In this document: positions 1 to 12,904 of the stretch, in pieces
Numbering within the stretch: the stretch's first letter is position 1
Layout of the letters: every line of letters begins with the position of its first letter
Assembly (NCBI GenBank): GCA_047495785.1
Contig: JBLDXI010000042.1
Coordinates: 1,364,001-1,428,000 of the forward strand
Source of the DNA: Lepidodermella squamata
Taxonomy: Eukaryota > Gastrotricha
Direction: 5' to 3'
DNA length: 64,000 nt
Made by a program: the position numbers and the translations under genes
Notes under the pieces: generated by a model
Told to the model about the DNA's origin: nothing
Database searches by the model: none
What the model saw: the letters and a program-made list of their open reading frames with translations, nothing else

Positions 1-1485
1 CGAATTTTCTGAATTTATTCTAAATATCCCATAAGGCCTAATAACTGTTGACAGGAGGAGCGGCGATGGGTTCAGAAACAAAGCCGATCTGGCAGCGTTC
101 ACAGCATGATTGAAAAATTTAAGCGAAAATGCAGTGGAGGGTGGAGGCATATGCCCGGTTCCTGAAGATGAGGTGATTTAAGCTGGAAACCTGTTAATCG
201 ACGGCCATGAATGTTCATACAGTTCGTCGAATTTCAGCATTGAATTAGTTTTTTGCGATTTTTCTATACTTTTTGACTATTCTCAGCGATGCACCTCGAT
301 TATCAGTTTATGGCTTTCAGCATTTTTATTTCATCATGGTCGTTATAAAAATCTTAGAAAAATAATTCATCAAAATATGGAGTCAATGGTTAGGTAAATT
401 CAATTCAAGTTTTCGTCGATCGATCCTTGCCGTATTTTTCATGAATTTTTAAGATGCAGTTGGGCCGTAGTCCCTTCGGCGTTGTATCGTCCCAGCTATG
501 TCGGCGTAATGAAACCGGATTCTTATCACGTGAAATTTTACGGTAGAAATTTCAGGGACGCAGCAGGAGGTGATTAAATTGGCCGAAAATCTACGGCGGA
601 AAAACGTCACAGCGGAGATTAGCATGCAGAAAATAATCCAAACCGTTTTATTTTACTTTTACTTTAGTAAATAATTACTTTAAACTTACGTGAAACTTAC
701 GTAAAAAATGGAATGCATTTCTGTGTATTTTTCAAAATTGTAAAAATTATGCCATTTCGAGTAACCAGTAGCCTTTACGTTGCGAAATATTTTTTAGAAT
801 TATTTTTTACGTTGCGAATTTTATCATATTTTCCTAAATATACCGTATTATATTGTTAAATTTATTTTTACCACCTGGAGTTCCCTTGAGCCTTTACTAC
901 CTCGAAAATTTTATATGAAATAATGCCACCATTAGAAATTTGCAAGACTCGGCAACTTTATTATATGAATGGTTTTTTCGTTGAAAGAAAAGTTAGCATT
1001 TTTTTAGAACATTCTGCCTTAAGGTGAAATCAAGTAGATATTACATTCGAATACGCGAAAAATGTGCTATACATTTTGAGCGAGATGATAATTTAAAAGA
1101 TTTTTCGGCTTTTCGCCTAATCAACGGGCCAAGGCCATTCGCCACAAGATTAAATGTTTCAGGCATTCGTCGAATCTAGACATCTAAGTAAAAATGTAAA
1201 ATTCCCCATCATTCAAATTACTATTCTTCATGAAATTTCATAAGTTTCATGAAATTTGGCAAAAATCCGAGCGGACGCTGGCATTTTGATAGATTTAAAA
1301 TTTGGCGAATTTGCCTCGGTTGTTTATAGACCTGTGTTAGCTATTAGCTGAACTGGACCAGGTTTCAGGGATCATGAATCGCGATCGAAACGCTGGATTT
1401 TATATCAAGTTTCAATTTCAAAATTTGATCAACTTGATCAATTCCTATATTCTAGAAATTTTCAATAATACTTGGTTGTCTTTTT
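1..1485. other. AT-rich non-coding stretch
   Basis: No coding region with domain or splice support is visible. The stretch is AT-rich with short direct motifs around 690-700 (aacttacgt twice). A 61-codon ORF near 1374-1559 has no recognisable content and overlaps a better small ORF in another frame. Confidence 0.5.
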
Positions 1486-1662
1486 ATGGCAATTGTCACT
1501 ATTTTCGAGCTGATCTTTCTTCTTGTTGCGGCGTGTATGCTACCAACAGTCAAAGCTGATAAACGTCGAGGGCCTTATCTTGGCTGGACGTTGGGTGTCA
1601 CTAAAAAGGCGAAGACACCTCAAACTATAGAAAACATTAACCCAACCGTGGTAAATCCTTGA
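1486..1662 (+). CDS. Possible small secreted peptide (58 aa)
   Basis: A 58-codon ORF starting at ATG 1486 begins with a hydrophobic, signal-peptide-like segment (residues 1-24, ending PTVKA). The rest is short and basic, with dibasic KR and KK sites and the motif GPYLGWTLGV between them. That layout resembles a neuropeptide-like precursor, but no amidation glycine precedes a dibasic site. The 3' end overlaps the first codons of the transposase ORF in another frame, and a possible splice donor lies at 1651, so it could instead be a first exon or a chance ORF. I do not recognise a family. Confidence 0.22.
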   Translation: MAIVTIFELIFLLVAACMLPTVKADKRRGPYLGWTLGVTKKAKTPQTIENINPTVVNP

Positions 1663-3947
1663 AGCTGGACGAAGAAGCTGTCGCTCTGGAACTATTTTCG
1701 ATGTCAGCTGGTCTGCCGAAAAATAAAAAAAGCGAGCTCTTAGCCTTGTGGAATAATTTCAAACCCGATTCAAATCTCCCAAGAGATATTCGAACATTTG
1801 AAAAGAAATTTGAATCCGACGTCGAAGTTGTTGAACATGAAGGTGGAAAATTTTTTACTCTCAGTATAGTCGATCAGCTACAGCGCATTCTCTCAAATCG
1901 AAAACTGGCTAAAATAGTGTCTATCAATCTTCAGCAGCGACAGAATGGAACACTTGCCGGTTTACAGGGTGATATTTATTCCGGCAAGAGGTATCAAGAA
2001 TTGGCCGAAAGCTTCGGGCTATCAGATAGCTTATCATTGTCGTTCAGCACTGATGGTGTCCCATTTTTCGAATCGTCCAATTTCTCTCTATGGCCTGTTT
2101 ATGCCTTATTAAACGAGTTGCCTTATATATTGCGCGCTTGTAATCCGATTTTTTGTGGAATTTGGGGCGGCCCTTCCAAGCCCAGGTCCATGAAAGAGTT
2201 TCTATTCCCTATCCTGAAAGAGATTGTACCATATGAGAATCATGGCGTACCGTGGACTGATCATGAAAATATCCAGTATTTTTCAAAACTTTTCTTATTT
2301 CCTATATGTGTCGATACGATCGCTCGTGCTCCTATTTTGGCCATGAAACAATTCAATGGCTTTAACGCTTGCCATAAATGCGATCAGAGCGGAGCTACGG
2401 TACTTGTCAATAAAAAGAAACATTTCGTTTATCGCTTCGAGGAAAGTATGACAGTCAGAGTTAGGGAAGATTTCATTCGATGCGCAAAGGATGCATTTGA
2501 GATGCAATGCGTTCAACAAGGAATTATCGGCGTTTGCGTGTTTCTTTGCCTTAGCTCCTTCAATCCTATATCGGATGTCCTCATTGATCGCATGCATTCT
2601 GCCGATCTCGGTGTAGTAAAACGCTACTTCACTACTATTATCTTCACGAAGACTCAAAAGCAGAGCCGCTTCAGCATTGTACCCAAAATTTCTCAAATCG
2701 ACTCATCTTTAAAGAAGGTTGTTTATCCGGCTGAAATTCGACGATTTCCGCGGAATCCTGACCAGCTGAGTTACTTCAAAGCTAATGACTTCCGCGCATG
2801 GCTGTATTACCTTCTTCCTCTTGTTTTATCGGCTTTTCTGAATTGGGAGAGCTTCTATCACATGATGAGCTTCCGAGAATGCATTATGCTTCTTTCGAGT
2901 AAAAATGCGGTACCTTTTATTGAAGATTGCCGCCGTAATTTGAGGCTTTTTGTTTCCGACTGGGAGAGACTTTACGGGATCCGTCACATGGTTTCTGTTG
3001 TTCATGGCATGCTTCATTTAGCTGACGATTGCGAAGCAGCTGGGCCTTTGTGGGCGACAGACCTCTATGCTTTCGAGCATTTGAATGGTGTCTTCAAGAA
3101 ATATGCTCACGGGTCACAAGTTTGTTAAATTTCGTATTCAAAAACTCATCTTTTTGATGATAACATGATACAGGCGATTTCAAAACAGATCGTCGATTCA
3201 TTCGGACGCATTCTAGCCGTGGGCAACATTCTACCTGAAGGGCTCAATGCATGTGTGCAGCTATCTGCTTCGTTGATCAAGAAGCTGAAAAGAAGAAAGC
3301 AACCAATTACTATTGATGGCTGGTTTTGCTCTCGCTGGGGCTCTCGAAATTCGTCTCTCGCAGTTAGGTTTGACACCTTCAATGCTATCCATATTATATT
3401 AGCCACTTCAAAATCGGATGTTACTAGGCCAAGTTGGATTAGAATCCATTTTATTGTATATGCTTATCGAATCATATAACCGGTCTAATTAAAGTCGATT
3501 TATTCATTTTCTTTTTCATTTTCTAATTGCAGAGAAGTAGAAGCTTTGGCCAAGATTGATGTCCTATCAAGCACTCAAAGCCAGGCTCAATTTTTCTTGT
3601 CTTGCGAAAAACATCACAAAAAGTTGACAATCGAAGCGCGGCAATCCATTCCATCTTCTCGAAGGTGTGACTATATTATCAAATTTTCAGACGATAGCCT
3701 GTTTTTCATCGAACGCATTTTCGAGTACGAATCAAGCTTATTTTTTGGCGGACGCACCTATGCTACTGATCGCCGATATTTTAACGTATATATACGCCAG
3801 CCACACCCGTCCGAATTCTTCGTCATCCGAGGATCAAATTTCCCCAACTTTAATAAAGGCGTAGCGCGTTGGAGTGCCGAGAAAAATGTCTCTCAATTGA
3901 CTTTTATTCCACTCAATTATGACAATAGTATTCAGTCGGTGTTTTAA
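1641..3947 (+). CDS. CACTA (En/Spm)-type DNA transposase, probably multi-exon
   Basis: The protein matches the TNP2-like transposase layout of CACTA elements in invertebrate genomes. In order it shows an N-terminal region with RDIRTFEKKF, a catalytic-core block with FSTDGVPFF and LNELPYILR, a zinc-ribbon-like block GFNACHKC, then IDRMHSADLGVVKRYF and a distal block MLHLADDCEAAGPLWATD followed by EHLNGVFKKYAHGS. Exon 1 ends at 3119 (donor gtttgt). Exon 2 starts at 3174 after a cag acceptor and runs to about 3367. Exon 3 starts at 3533 and ends at 3947. There is no ATG at the 5' end of the frame (stop at 1638, first internal ATG at 1701), so the N-terminus is either in an upstream exon or degraded. 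Terminal CACTA/TAGTG ends were not found with confidence. Family call is firm; activity is doubtful. Confidence 0.75.
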
Positions 3948-4304
3948 CTTTGTGAATTTCTTCGAAAAACTAGACTCCGAAAAATGAGTGAAATCAACTT
4001 TTTCGCGTAGTCTTGTGAACTTGTGACTTGTGAGTAACTTAATACTGTAAACTCGCAGTAATTTTCAAAACTGCGTGAATCGACTAAAAGCTCAATAAAA
4101 ACTGTCCAGTTACTTTCTATTTTATTTTCCACTGGCAAAAGTTGCAAAGTTTTTTGACACAGTCTAGTATTCCGTGATCCAAACCCAGTATTTTCTGCCA
4201 ATTCCAGTTAACGTGGCGCAAATGCATGCACTGGGCTGAACTTGCCAGTTTCTGGCAATTTTAACTGGAACTTCGCAGTATTTCGCAAAAAACGTGCACT
4301 TGCT
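3948..4304. other. Non-coding, between transposase and gene A upstream block
   Basis: AT-rich sequence with short repeated words (gtgaacttgtgacttgtgag near 4014-4033). It is probably 3' flank of the transposon. No gene seen. Confidence 0.4.
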
Positions 4305-4642
4305 GCTCAGGGCAGCAACATAAATGATCAACCTAAAACTAAGAGGAAAAAAAATAAAGTTCATCGTCGTCCAGGGTTTCTCAGGGTTAATAAAGCGATT
4401 TTACCTATGATCCAAGAAAGAATTTATGAAATTCTGTTCAATTTCTGTCATTTTTGTTACCTTCTAATAACTTTTGAACATTCCTAATTCCCATGAATGC
4501 TCTAATAATTCCCTTCCGAAGAGCGGCTCGTAATCTGCAGCTGTGTTACACCACTTTATATGATAAATAAGTACATAACCTTTTATGTATTTCACCGTTT
4601 CAGTATCGAAGTCTAGTAATAACTCAAGCTCTTAAATTGAAA
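4305..4642 (+). promoter_or_regulatory. Conserved upstream region of gene A
   Basis: The segment from about 4310 (gcagcaacataaatgatcaa) to the ATG resembles the blocks upstream of genes B, C and E, most clearly at the aaatgatcaac word and the gggttaataaagcg word, which is TATA-like and aligns with tataaagcg upstream of gene E. The last 200 bp also reappear inverted at 15121-15330. It is most likely the duplicated promoter of this family; the start site is not known. Confidence 0.45.
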
Positions 4643-5609
4643 ATGGAGTATTTAGCTCTAGCGATTCTCATCGCCGCCTGTTCTGTTGTCACGGCCTGCC
4701 CAGCTACCACGACATCGACGCCCTGTCCGAATTCCGTAAGATCCGAAAGTTCATCTGGGACTTGTCCGAATGGCCAGAGCTGTCTAACCACGGCGAACCC
4801 GTGTCCAAGCGGTCAAAGTTGCCTCACCACAGCAACGACCTGCGCAACCGGCCAGAGCTGCCAGAGTACGTCAAATCCATGCCCAAGCGGCAAGAGCTGC
4901 CTCGCGCTAACGGTCTGCCCACCCATTGAGGCAGTAAGTCACTGCCTGCGACGCGAAACATGAATTATGAATCATCCCCTTATAGCCAACATTCAAGCTG
5001 TGCAAAATTCCCGAAACTTATGGGAGCGATGGCATAAAAAACACCGATGTTCAGTTCTGCACCTCGCTCGCAGCTGAATGCAACGCATACCTAACCGTCG
5101 GAGAATCCGTGAGCTTATTGCTCAGATAATGATTCATACGAGTTCCGAATGTTTGGCATTTCTTTAGGCTAGCGCGGCAACATACTCAACTTTCAAGGAG
5201 TGCTGCGCTGCTTTGACTCCTTCGACCAACATTAAGTATAACACCATTCCGGGTCAAGCAGATGGCCGGGCGGCAGTTTTGGCTTGCGTTGCAGCTGTGA
5301 CTTCAACTCCCTACGTCGTCTTCGGTACGAACATCGATGGTAGTGGCTTAGCCGCTTGCTTGAATTTCCCTCATACCTCGACCGATGATTCCCTTGTTCA
5401 AGTTACCCAAACATTGGTAAACTATTGCATTCTCAATTCCTTGAAGTTATTGTTTTGGCATTATCAAGGAACTCACCTCTGGCTCTACTTACGCAGCTGC
5501 AACACACGCGGGATGCTGCGCCCTCATCGCTAAAGTTCCCTTGACATATAAAACGGTGAGCAAAGCGATTTATGGCTCGAAGGATTTTGAGATATGCTAT
5601 AAGAGCTGA
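4643..5609 (+). CDS. CPSGQSC-repeat secreted protein, copy A (267 aa)
   Basis: Four exons: 4643-4933, 4986-5108, 5168-5416 and 5469-5609, giving an uninterrupted 267-residue protein. The start is ATG 4643, which opens a signal peptide (MEYLALAILIAACSVVTA). Mature residues about 30-95 hold four copies of a 12-13-residue Cys repeat of the type NPCPSGQSCLTT. A longer C-terminal domain follows, with about ten cysteines, including ECCAALTPSTNIKY and a repeated AECCA-like motif in exon 4. No known family is recognised. It shares exon sizes (exon 2 is always 123 nt) and phase with copies B, C and E. The signal peptide and cysteine content point to a secreted, disulfide-rich product, possibly structural or glue-like; that role is inference. 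Confidence 0.8.
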
Positions 5610-5844
5610 TGAAAGGAAAAAGAAAATCACAATGATCAGTTATCAACCACCGGCGAACTTTAATCCCATAAATAAGGAAGACACAATTTCAACCACGACG
5701 CGAAACTTGTGTTTCACACATTAGCCGCCGATATTTTACTCAAGTGGAGTGCACAGATTTCATTAAGATGAAATAGCTACTTGTAAATTGAAATAAATAT
5801 AGAATTGTCGTCAAAAATATAGGTCGAGTCGCTATGACAATTCG

Positions 5845-7266
5845 ATATTTTACGGTATAACATTCGTAAAACGTTCATATCTGAACTCGCCGCACTCGAT
5901 TTACTCGTCGCAACTCGCCTCCGGCTCGTCACGACTCGTAAATCTCGGGCGGCTCCGTACAGATATAAACGTTTTACTCATGTCATACCATACAAATATA
6001 ACACTGTGTCTATATTTTTAACCTTGAAACACAAATCTATATTTTTTCATACTTCAAATATAGATTTGAATATGAACTATATTTCTGATCTATATCTGAA
6101 ATATAGATTCAGGTGTATCTATATTTTTGACCTGGAAAATCTATATTTTGAATATAGATGCCCATTTCCAAGCCCAATACTTCCGAGGTCTTGTAACAGC
6201 TAATTCTAACGGAAAAACACAGGGATATAGTTTTCGCAACGCAATTTATTATGAAAGAAAATGGAGAAATTCAATTTGAGAATAATTTAGACGGGGACAG
6301 CTTGGCTGCAAAAATTGGCCGTAGGAACCAGAATTTCTCAGAAAACTCCGGAAAATCGGGCAGCATTTCGTCCCCGCTGTGCATGAATTCGCAGCGATTC
6401 GTGGGTCGGATGGCGCAGAAGATCATCGAACAGGTACGGTCAGCAAGTCGTCTCCTTAGATCGATAGAACGCGCCGGGAACACTGAGCAGAAAATCCAGA
6501 AAATCGGACAGCATTTTGACCCCAATTCGCAGAAATCACCGCACCTTGAAACTTGGTTGAACTTGGAGTACTCTGCCAGCGACAGTTCCGATTCGATCAC
6601 GTTGAAAACATCGACGTACCAAACACCGTTGCGACGCGCTTATCCGAAACTGAGCCATTTTCAACAACCAGAGATGACATTCCGACGGACTGCTGTCGAC
6701 CTTCTTTCATCGCCACCAAACGTGGCAAATCGAACCAGTTTCTTCGGATTGTAAAGGCGCATGGTTTTCGCGAACGTTGATTTCGAAGGAACTAGGTTTC
6801 AGGGTTGATGGTTTATCGAACCATTCGGCTTCAATTGCGGCAGCTTTGCCAATCGGAGCAGAATTCTGGGAGCATTTGTTCGTGAAATTCGAGCAGAATT
6901 CCGGTCGGACAGAAAATCGACTTTCAAAACGAGAAGAAATTCGAACGAATGAGAAAAATGAGCGAGAATGAATAGAAAGCCATTTTTCGATGAAATTTTA
7001 AGTTGGATTTTTTATTATTTATTATTTTGCGTTGCGAAAAATATAGACACCGTGTAATATTTTACGATACAACATTCGCAGAAACCTATATTTTCGTGAA
7101 GCACTCGTATAGATCTCGTAAAACTCATTCACCTCGTGAAATCTCGTCTCCATTCGCCTGCCGGCTCGTTCCGCCTCGATTTCACTCGTTTCATTCGTTT
7201 TACTCGATCTATATTTCGTGCTTCACTCAAATATAGATTCCTACTCATGTTATATCATACAAATAT
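5845..7266. mobile_element. Foldback-type element with palindromic ends
   Basis: Two imperfect palindromes of one family (5845-5999 and 7057-7266) bracket about 1.05 kb. Each has its own terminal inverted repeat of about 38-48 bp: the left arm begins atattttacggtataacatt and the right arm ends atgtcataccatacaaatat. The inner flanks are also inverted (actgtgtctatattttt at about 6002 against aaaaatatagacaccgtgt at about 7037), so the whole block looks like one nested inverted-repeat element. Inside, 6251-6751 is an open frame of 167 codons with no recognisable domain. Similar inner sequence (aagttggat followed by T-rich sequence and a gcgttgcg/cgcaacg word) recurs at 25390-25450. Confidence 0.5.
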
Positions 7267-8814
7267 GAAATACTGTTATTGAGGATGCGGATTTTATTAA
7301 GCGTCTCTCAACCTACGAGTCAAGGGTTCAAACACAAAACATGATACCATGTTTTAAGATCTCAGTTATGATACAAAAGATGCATTGAAGATCTTTTATG
7401 ATGTTATGCCTGCTAGTCTCAACGTTAAGAGAGTACAACTAGTAGAGGTAAAAGAGAAATGGGGCTTCCAAAGATGGGCAGCTTCGACCATTTCAAGATT
7501 ATCAGTCTCAAAAGCTTGACTTAGGGCATTCTCCCCTATACTGGCGTTATATCTGAAAAAATGTTTACATTTTGATTCATTCATATTTCACCTTACGCAT
7601 ACCTATACATAATAAACGATGCAGTAGTCAGGCGTGATAAGTCTACTATTGAAAGCGATCTTCTGCCAACTTTGAATCAAGGCCTGCGTCGAAATTGCTT
7701 CCTGCGCTCTACAACACTTGTTAAACACTCACTTTTCGCCTGATAACAAAGGGCGAGAAGCGTGACTCTATCTCTCACTCGACTTGTGATTTCAACCTTC
7801 CAAAATGGCTTCAATACAAGAAGCCATAGAGTGATTCACAATGATTCAGAATGCAACTTATACACATTGCTATCTTAACTTTGGCAGAGGCAAGTTAGGA
7901 ATTGGTTTTACTCTTCAATATTGGCATATTCAAACGTTTTTGTCATCTCATTGGGATCCTAGTTTTTGTTAAGGTGAGACGGAAGGATTTTAAGATGGAA
8001 CGAGTTTGAATTGCATTACAACCCACACAGATAGTAGTAAAAGTAAAATCAGTGTAAATAACGTAAATTACGACGCCAAGGTTATGCGCAACACGTATGC
8101 AGTTTCTCTCCACACGACTGAAAACCCATACGTGGCAGCATTCTGCCACTCCTGTGTAGTGATATGATTATGAATGAACCATGAATGAAATTACGTTCAG
8201 CTGAACTTGTTTCGCATCAGCTTTCATTATTTAAGCTTATAAAGATCGAAAATAAAGTGAGCAATCGAATGGACGAAACTGAAGAAACGATAGTGGTCGG
8301 TGGTCCGGTAACGGCACTTTACCACTCCTCGCTCAGGCCGTATGCGATGTTACTGGAAATTCAACGAATTTCCATAATTCGTACAGTCGTACATTGCGCA
8401 TGTTTATTCGTTAACAAATTCGAATCGATTGACAGATGATTTCTTAGGTCTGGAGCAATATTCCTAGGAAAATATATTACTGTAGCTGAAAAAACAAAAG
8501 ATCTGTCATTATTTCTTTTCCTTCGAATTGACATCAGCGCTTGTAACATCAGAAATTCAGGTGATACAAGAGGAGACCGGGCGGAATGAAGCTCAACCGC
8601 GCTAGACACGTTCAACTCAATTAACCGCCGCATCACATGGCAGACTTTTTGCAGGCTGTAGAAAAGCACGATTGGCAGTGGCTGAAACACCCCAATTGCT
8701 CAGTTTTTTCATGAAAAAATGAGGCTGACAGTTGGTGCACAAGCTTAATTAACAAACTTGAGCTGAAGTTGATGTGAATTTAATGCCTGGACGAGGGCGT
8801 ATCTTGCGCATTAG
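7267..8814. other. Non-coding left part of duplicated unit B
   Basis: No gene is supported. Sequence from about 7480 (gcttcgaccatttcaagatt) aligns in the same order with 16200-16950. An inverted copy of 7396-7470 lies at 15566-15650. It contains one copy of the 170-bp dispersed repeat (about 8010-8170). ORFs here are short and not conserved between the two copies. Confidence 0.55.
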
Positions 8815-9151
8815 CAGCATAAATGATCAACCCACAGCCGAGAAGAAAGAAATTATCTTAATTAAAGTTTATCCTTAACCGGCGCTCGTGTATGCTCGGA
8901 GGGTACATAAGGCGAATTTACCAGTGATCAAATCATCAACTTAATTGTTGCTTCTTTTGATACTCTTCCATTTCTGTTCTTGATTCTGCTCAGCATTCTC
9001 TGACAGTACGATAGACTCTTGTTCGAAATGAATTCGATCTTGAGTCTATCCCTTTTATCCCCGTCTTTTCTCTCATGCCCAACAATAAAAGTATTTCACC
9101 ATTACAAAACCTAGGAAGAATTTCTGCCCAGTCAAAGCTATTTAATTCATA
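8815..9151 (+). promoter_or_regulatory. Conserved upstream region of gene B
   Basis: It contains aaatgatcaaccca, a ttaattaaagtttat word, accggcgctcgtgta and gagggtacataaggcg, all matched upstream of C (from 21184) and E (from 36608). The CACGTG hexamer seen in C and E is CTCGTG here. Conservation beyond the coding region suggests it was duplicated with the gene as its promoter. Confidence 0.45.
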
Positions 9152-9842
9152 ATGGAGTATTTAGCTCTAGCGATTCTCGTCTCTGTATGTGCCGTTGTCA
9201 CAGCTTGTCCAGCTCCGACGACTTTGACGCCATCGACGCCCTGCCCAACGAATTCCGTAAGATCCGAAAGCTTATCTGTGACTTGTCCTAATGGCCAGAG
9301 CTGTCTAACCACGGCGAACCCGTGTCCAAGCGGTCAAAGTTGCCTCACCACAGCAGCGACTTGCGCAACCGGCCAGAGCTGCCAGAGTACGTCCAATCCA
9401 TGCCCAAGTGGTCAGAGCTGCCTCGCACCCACGGTCTGCCCAGCCGCAGTAAGTCTTGGCTATAAGCAGGAAACACGAACATTTATTACTTGCCTATATA
9501 GCCAGCATTCAAGCTATGCAAAGTACCAGAAACTACAGGCGGCCCTACTGTTAAGAAGACTAATATTCAGTTCTGCACCTCGCTCGCAGTAGAATGCAAC
9601 ACATACGTGAACACTGGCGTGGCTGTAAGTCTTTTGCTATGATTGCAAGTCATATCATTTTGAATTTTGAGTGTTGAAACTTCTTCAGGCTAGCGCGACA
9701 ACATATCCAACTTTCAAGGAATGCTGCGCTGCTTTGACACCTTCGACCAACATCCAGTACAACACCATTTCGGGTCAACCAAGTGGCCGGGCGACAGTTT
9801 TGGCATGTGTTGCAGCTTTAACTTCAACTCCGTACGTCATAT

Positions 9843-12800
9843 CGTTCGTGTTGCGACGTAAGAGACCTCGCTAGGCAGTACTTTCATGCTGTTTGCAATA
9901 AAATACTTGGTACTGGTATAAGCTACTTTTTATTCGTCGGTAATAGCATCATTATTGCGGCGCATCCGATGCCGAGCGGTTACAACGCCTACCAGAATGC
10001 GTACTATGCACAAACGCTTCAGACAATTTCTCCGTTATCATGGCTAAATTCTAAATATCAACCAAGTTTATCCTCTTCTTCCTTATTTCATGTTCGTTCC
10101 TTCATTCTCAAGTTCATTCTCAAGTGATACTTTTCTGTCTCTCTGTATAGTCTTGTTGAACCATGAGAGCATCTCACCACTTGTTGAAACATGACAGAGT
10201 TTGCGTTCGAAAGGGCACACTTTTTTATTGATTTTTCATTATTCCCGGAGCAACGTTTCATGCAACCCATGCAGTAATCATCACGAAAAATGCATATTAT
10301 GGAATTATGAATAGACGAGCCAATTTTTCTACTATTCAGCATTCAGCCTCTAAATCCTGAAAATGCCAAGAAAGCACTTATTACGCTATTATTTATAATC
10401 TATCTTGTGGTTTCCTTCTCCATATCCTTCTCGCAGATATCCTTCGATGTCCTTCTTAAGTTTTATAACACGACAAGCGATCACATATATTTATCACATA
10501 TTTCTCTGTTTCGATCATAGAATCAATCGCCTTCAATGTTTTATCAACTCTTTATGAGCCGTTGCGCTGTTGCACCAAACTGAACTAAAAACTTGCGCCA
10601 AGCTCGCGAAATCGCTTGAAGTAGAAAGTAGATTCGCAGCCGCATGAGGTCAATAGTAGAATCGCACAAAATTTACGAAGTTGCTTGCATTCGAGAATTG
10701 CTAGGAACGAAACTCTTTTTTGTTGTCCTTATTCGGCATGTTCAGTTCGTAAATTTAAAATAAAAGCAAGACCAACAGAAAAATGCATGACAGACAAGGC
10801 GCCGGAACAACGGGGACACGCGCTTGTCTTAGACAGTGCACGGTCTTAGATGACTTGCATCCCTGCATCCTAAGAAAGATAGCGGGTGGTCTTGGTATAA
10901 TGTCATCTGGTTAGCGATTTAGCGATCGAGTTGATTAGCAATAAACAACGATTCCGCCGTATTCGAGTAATGCTTGACATGCAACTCGATTGGCTTGATT
11001 CGTAAAAGACAAAACATGACCCACCATTCAAGTTTGGGTTTCACGAGTTTTGCGCGGACTTCTTAATGAAATGCTACGTCAAGAGCAAAATGCCACGGAC
11101 TAATATTTATCAATGAAAACAATCAAGCGCAGAAGTATAATTTACAAAGCGCATTCACTCGGTCATTTGACTGGAATCCTATCTATAAATTAGGCTATCA
11201 GGTATTCTTACGGCACTTCAAACGGATCTATTGGCGAGAATGTGCTGATTGATTGAAAGTCTAATGTGCTCTAGGGTAAAGTCGCTCAATGTGGGGACAA
11301 GTTAAGGTTTATTTATATTCGTATCATTTCTGTGAATCGCATTTAGATGAGGATGGTGTCAATAGCATCAGCATGTGGCGGCGCGCTCGCTCCTTTTGTG
11401 TGGGCTTCCGGCTCGACATTTGGGACAGCGTGCAGTTCATGATCACTGTGTCCGTTTTCGATGCAGTTTTTGCAGAAATAAATAATTTTTGCGGTCTATT
11501 AATTCATCTTTTTAACCACGTCAAATTTATGGAGCGCGCTATTCTTTCTGAAACAGAGTATTAAGCACGCAAATGTGGGGATTTTGTAGCTGGCCGCGCA
11601 CCATGCGACGCGCGTTGACCGGCTATGAACAGCAGTCAACATCCACAAGTTGTGCTTGTGCGCTGCAAATTTTAAATGAGGTATTCTGAAAGAGCATATT
11701 CGAAAGTGTTTGCTGCCAAAATTTCAAATTATTATCGATTAAAATGAGCATTATCGATCACTGCTCCGTAGTCGTTAGCGTCGTTGAATAACTCGGATTC
11801 GGGCTTGTTCGCGTCAGTTACTGACAGTTGACGGGCGATGACAAGTTTGCTTCCCCTCTTCACTCACATAAAAACTCTCCTTTTGCCTTCTTTTCTCACT
11901 ATTCATCTTTTAACTGACGTAAATAAGCCCAAATCTGAGTTATTCAACGACGCTAACGCTCCCATTTCTGTGGCTTGTTATGTTAGTTATCGTTAGTTAG
12001 TTAGCTATAGATACCCAATGGAGTATCGCCGTCATCTATTCTTGAAAATTGTTACTTCATTTCAGTTTTAAGTAATACATTTTCAGAAAACTTAAAATAC
12101 CGCTTGTTTCCTAATTGCGACACTTTAAAAACTATTCGCTAACTTCCAGAGTTTGGAGATTCTATAATTTTTCCTAGAACTTTTCTTTTCTAAAATAGTC
12201 AGTAATGATTCATTAAATTCTGAATGCGATATCTCTCGAAGCTATTAAATTATAGTAATAGTGCATCCTATTAGCTGCTGTATTAAATTTCAAATTCTGC
12301 ATTGTTGATAGGATTATTTTACTTCAAAATTTACTCGAAGTCACCTCTTTAGTAATAACTGTTTGGACATCGGATACTGATTGGGAATCGGAAATGTTAA
12401 ATTGGCGAAATTCCGGCAATAGGTCGCTACTATACTATTTGCTGAGTGCTGGCTATTTCGATATATTCAACCTGTTATCGCCATTTTTTTTGAAACAAAA
12501 TGTGATGAATTATTCTCTTGGTTTTACTTCCTTTGTTCATTTTCGATTATTTCGGTGCGTTGAAAATAAAGATGCACGGCAACGGGTCACGGCAGCTCGT
12601 TTTTGCTACCTGTGAAATCTTCAATCGAAGAATTACACAAAAGCGCGAGAGAACTTATTAAAATTCGCGAGAAAGAATTATAGAAAGGATATGCGAAGAA
12701 GCTGAATTCCTCTTTTCTCTTCAAGAGTCCAAGAACGCAAGATAGCAATCGCAGCTAATGGCAATTTTATAGCCCTTGAACCGAAGATAGTAATTTTGGA

Positions 12801-12904
12801 TGCAACCGCTCCGCAATTGTAAACACCGCAATATAGCGGTATAATGTAATGATATATAGAAATATGCGCTAGCACTGGCGGTCCCTTACGTCGCAACACG
12901 AACG
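9843..12904. mobile_element. DNA transposon inserted in exon 3 of gene B (3062 bp, non-autonomous)
   Basis: The ends are 25-bp terminal inverted repeats with one mismatch: the left begins CGTTCGTGTTGCGACGTAAG at 9843 and the right ends with its complement at 12904. The target duplication is ATAT (9839-9842 and 12905-12908), a length confirmed because removing one copy restores the 246-nt exon seen in the paralog. No ORF above about 91 codons lies inside and none is recognisable, so the element probably depends on a transposase made elsewhere. A smaller inverted-repeat element (11773-11958) is nested within it. Superfamily is not assigned; a 4-bp duplication is shared with the other element at 16953. 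Confidence 0.85.
11773..11958. repeat. MITE-like inverted repeat with 48-bp arms
   Basis: The arms 11773-11820 and about 11911-11958 are inverted copies starting CGTTAGCGTCGTTGAATAAC, with about six differences, around a 90-bp centre. There is no coding capacity. No clear target duplication was found. It is nested inside the 3-kb element. Confidence 0.7.

Noticed and set aside
1596-1600. CACTA pentamer as the transposon left end
   Set aside because: No matching TAGTG end with a 3-bp duplication was found downstream; a pentamer is expected by chance.
7310-7345. B-box-like word gggttcaaacac suggesting a tRNA or SINE
   Set aside because: No A box, cloverleaf or discriminator could be built around it.
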